A DNA stretch of 6,383 nt from Chloroflexota bacterium. GTDB taxonomy: Bacteria > Chloroflexota > Dehalococcoidia > Lucifugimonadales > UBA1127. The notes beneath the pieces were generated by a model. That model was not told the DNA's origin and ran no database searches. It saw nothing but the letters and a program-made list of their open reading frames with translations. The stretch spans positions 22,880 to 29,262 of the forward strand of contig JAPPNT010000131.1 in assembly GCA_028873745.1 (NCBI GenBank), written 5' to 3'. Position 1 is the stretch's first letter. Every line of letters starts with the position of its first letter. Positions 6,329 through 6,383 of this stretch are shown one piece after another. The position numbers and the translations under genes were made by a program.

Positions 6329-6383
6329 TGTTAGTGCTAACTCTAAACTGACCCAGTAGCGCTAATTTGGAATTGACCCACCC
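6329..6383. mobile_element. Terminal end of a probable IS21-family insertion sequence, cut by the window edge
   Basis: From TGTTAG at 6329 the sequence no longer fits the helicase and becomes A+T-richer. It consists of two tandem 25-base units, each ending TGACCCA. IS21-family elements carry such multiple terminal repeats (transposase binding sites, often with TGACCCA cores) and begin with TG. Only the outer end is visible; istA and istB would lie beyond 6383. No target duplication can be seen because the other side is missing. The family assignment rests on the repeat pattern alone. Confidence 0.62.
6331..6380. repeat. Two 25-base tandem terminal repeats of the IS end
   Basis: Unit 1 (6331-6355) starts TTAGTGCTAA and ends AACTGACCCA. 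Unit 2 (6356-6380) starts GTAGCGCTAA and ends AATTGACCCA. They match at 18 of 25 positions, with the conserved TGACCCA at the same place. TTAGTGCTAA is itself nearly palindromic. Confidence 0.8.

Overview
This 6,383-base window looks like a whole or nearly whole metagenomic contig. It opens in about 120 bases of G-homopolymer that is probably assembly or read noise. It closes inside the terminal repeats of what looks like an IS21-family insertion sequence. The left two thirds (about 123-4143) is very G+C-rich, roughly two thirds G+C by eye, and carries four plus-strand genes of bacterial small-molecule metabolism. The right third (4203-6328) is close to 50% G+C and carries one minus-strand DNA helicase gene. 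The gene mix, the G+C content and the repeat families suggest an environmental high-G+C bacterium, perhaps Chloroflexota of the SAR202 type. That placement is an impression from family content and is not proven.

Layout. A possible sigma-70 promoter (151-179) precedes a single-domain MetE-like, cobalamin-independent methyltransferase (270-1451) with a complete His-Cys-Glu-Cys zinc site. A VOC-fold metalloprotein (1510-1899) follows 58 bases later. Next comes a 270-base gap filled by a diverged tandem duplication (about 100-base period) made of two palindromic repeat families, here called A and B. A short-chain dehydrogenase with an active-site Asn-to-His change and an insertion (2170-3090) follows. 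A second repeat-filled gap has the same A-then-B order, and then comes a class II aldolase/decarboxylase-type metalloenzyme (3373-4143). Each gene has a good Shine-Dalgarno site. The four may form a catabolic cassette (methyl transfer, ring or lyase chemistry, oxidation, retro-aldol or decarboxylation), but no substrate can be named.

Convergent to these is the C-terminal and central part of an MrfA/YprA (Hrq1-like) superfamily 2 helicase with motifs Ia, II, III, V and VI and the C-terminal four-cysteine zinc module. Homology stops just upstream of motif Ia, exactly where two 25-base tandem repeats typical of an IS21-family end begin. The helicase therefore seems to have been split by an insertion that removed its Walker A region from this side. 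The best leads are this IS junction, the composition break near 4195, and the A-B composite repeats. I see no RNA genes, no CRISPR array and no clear new multi-gene defence system.
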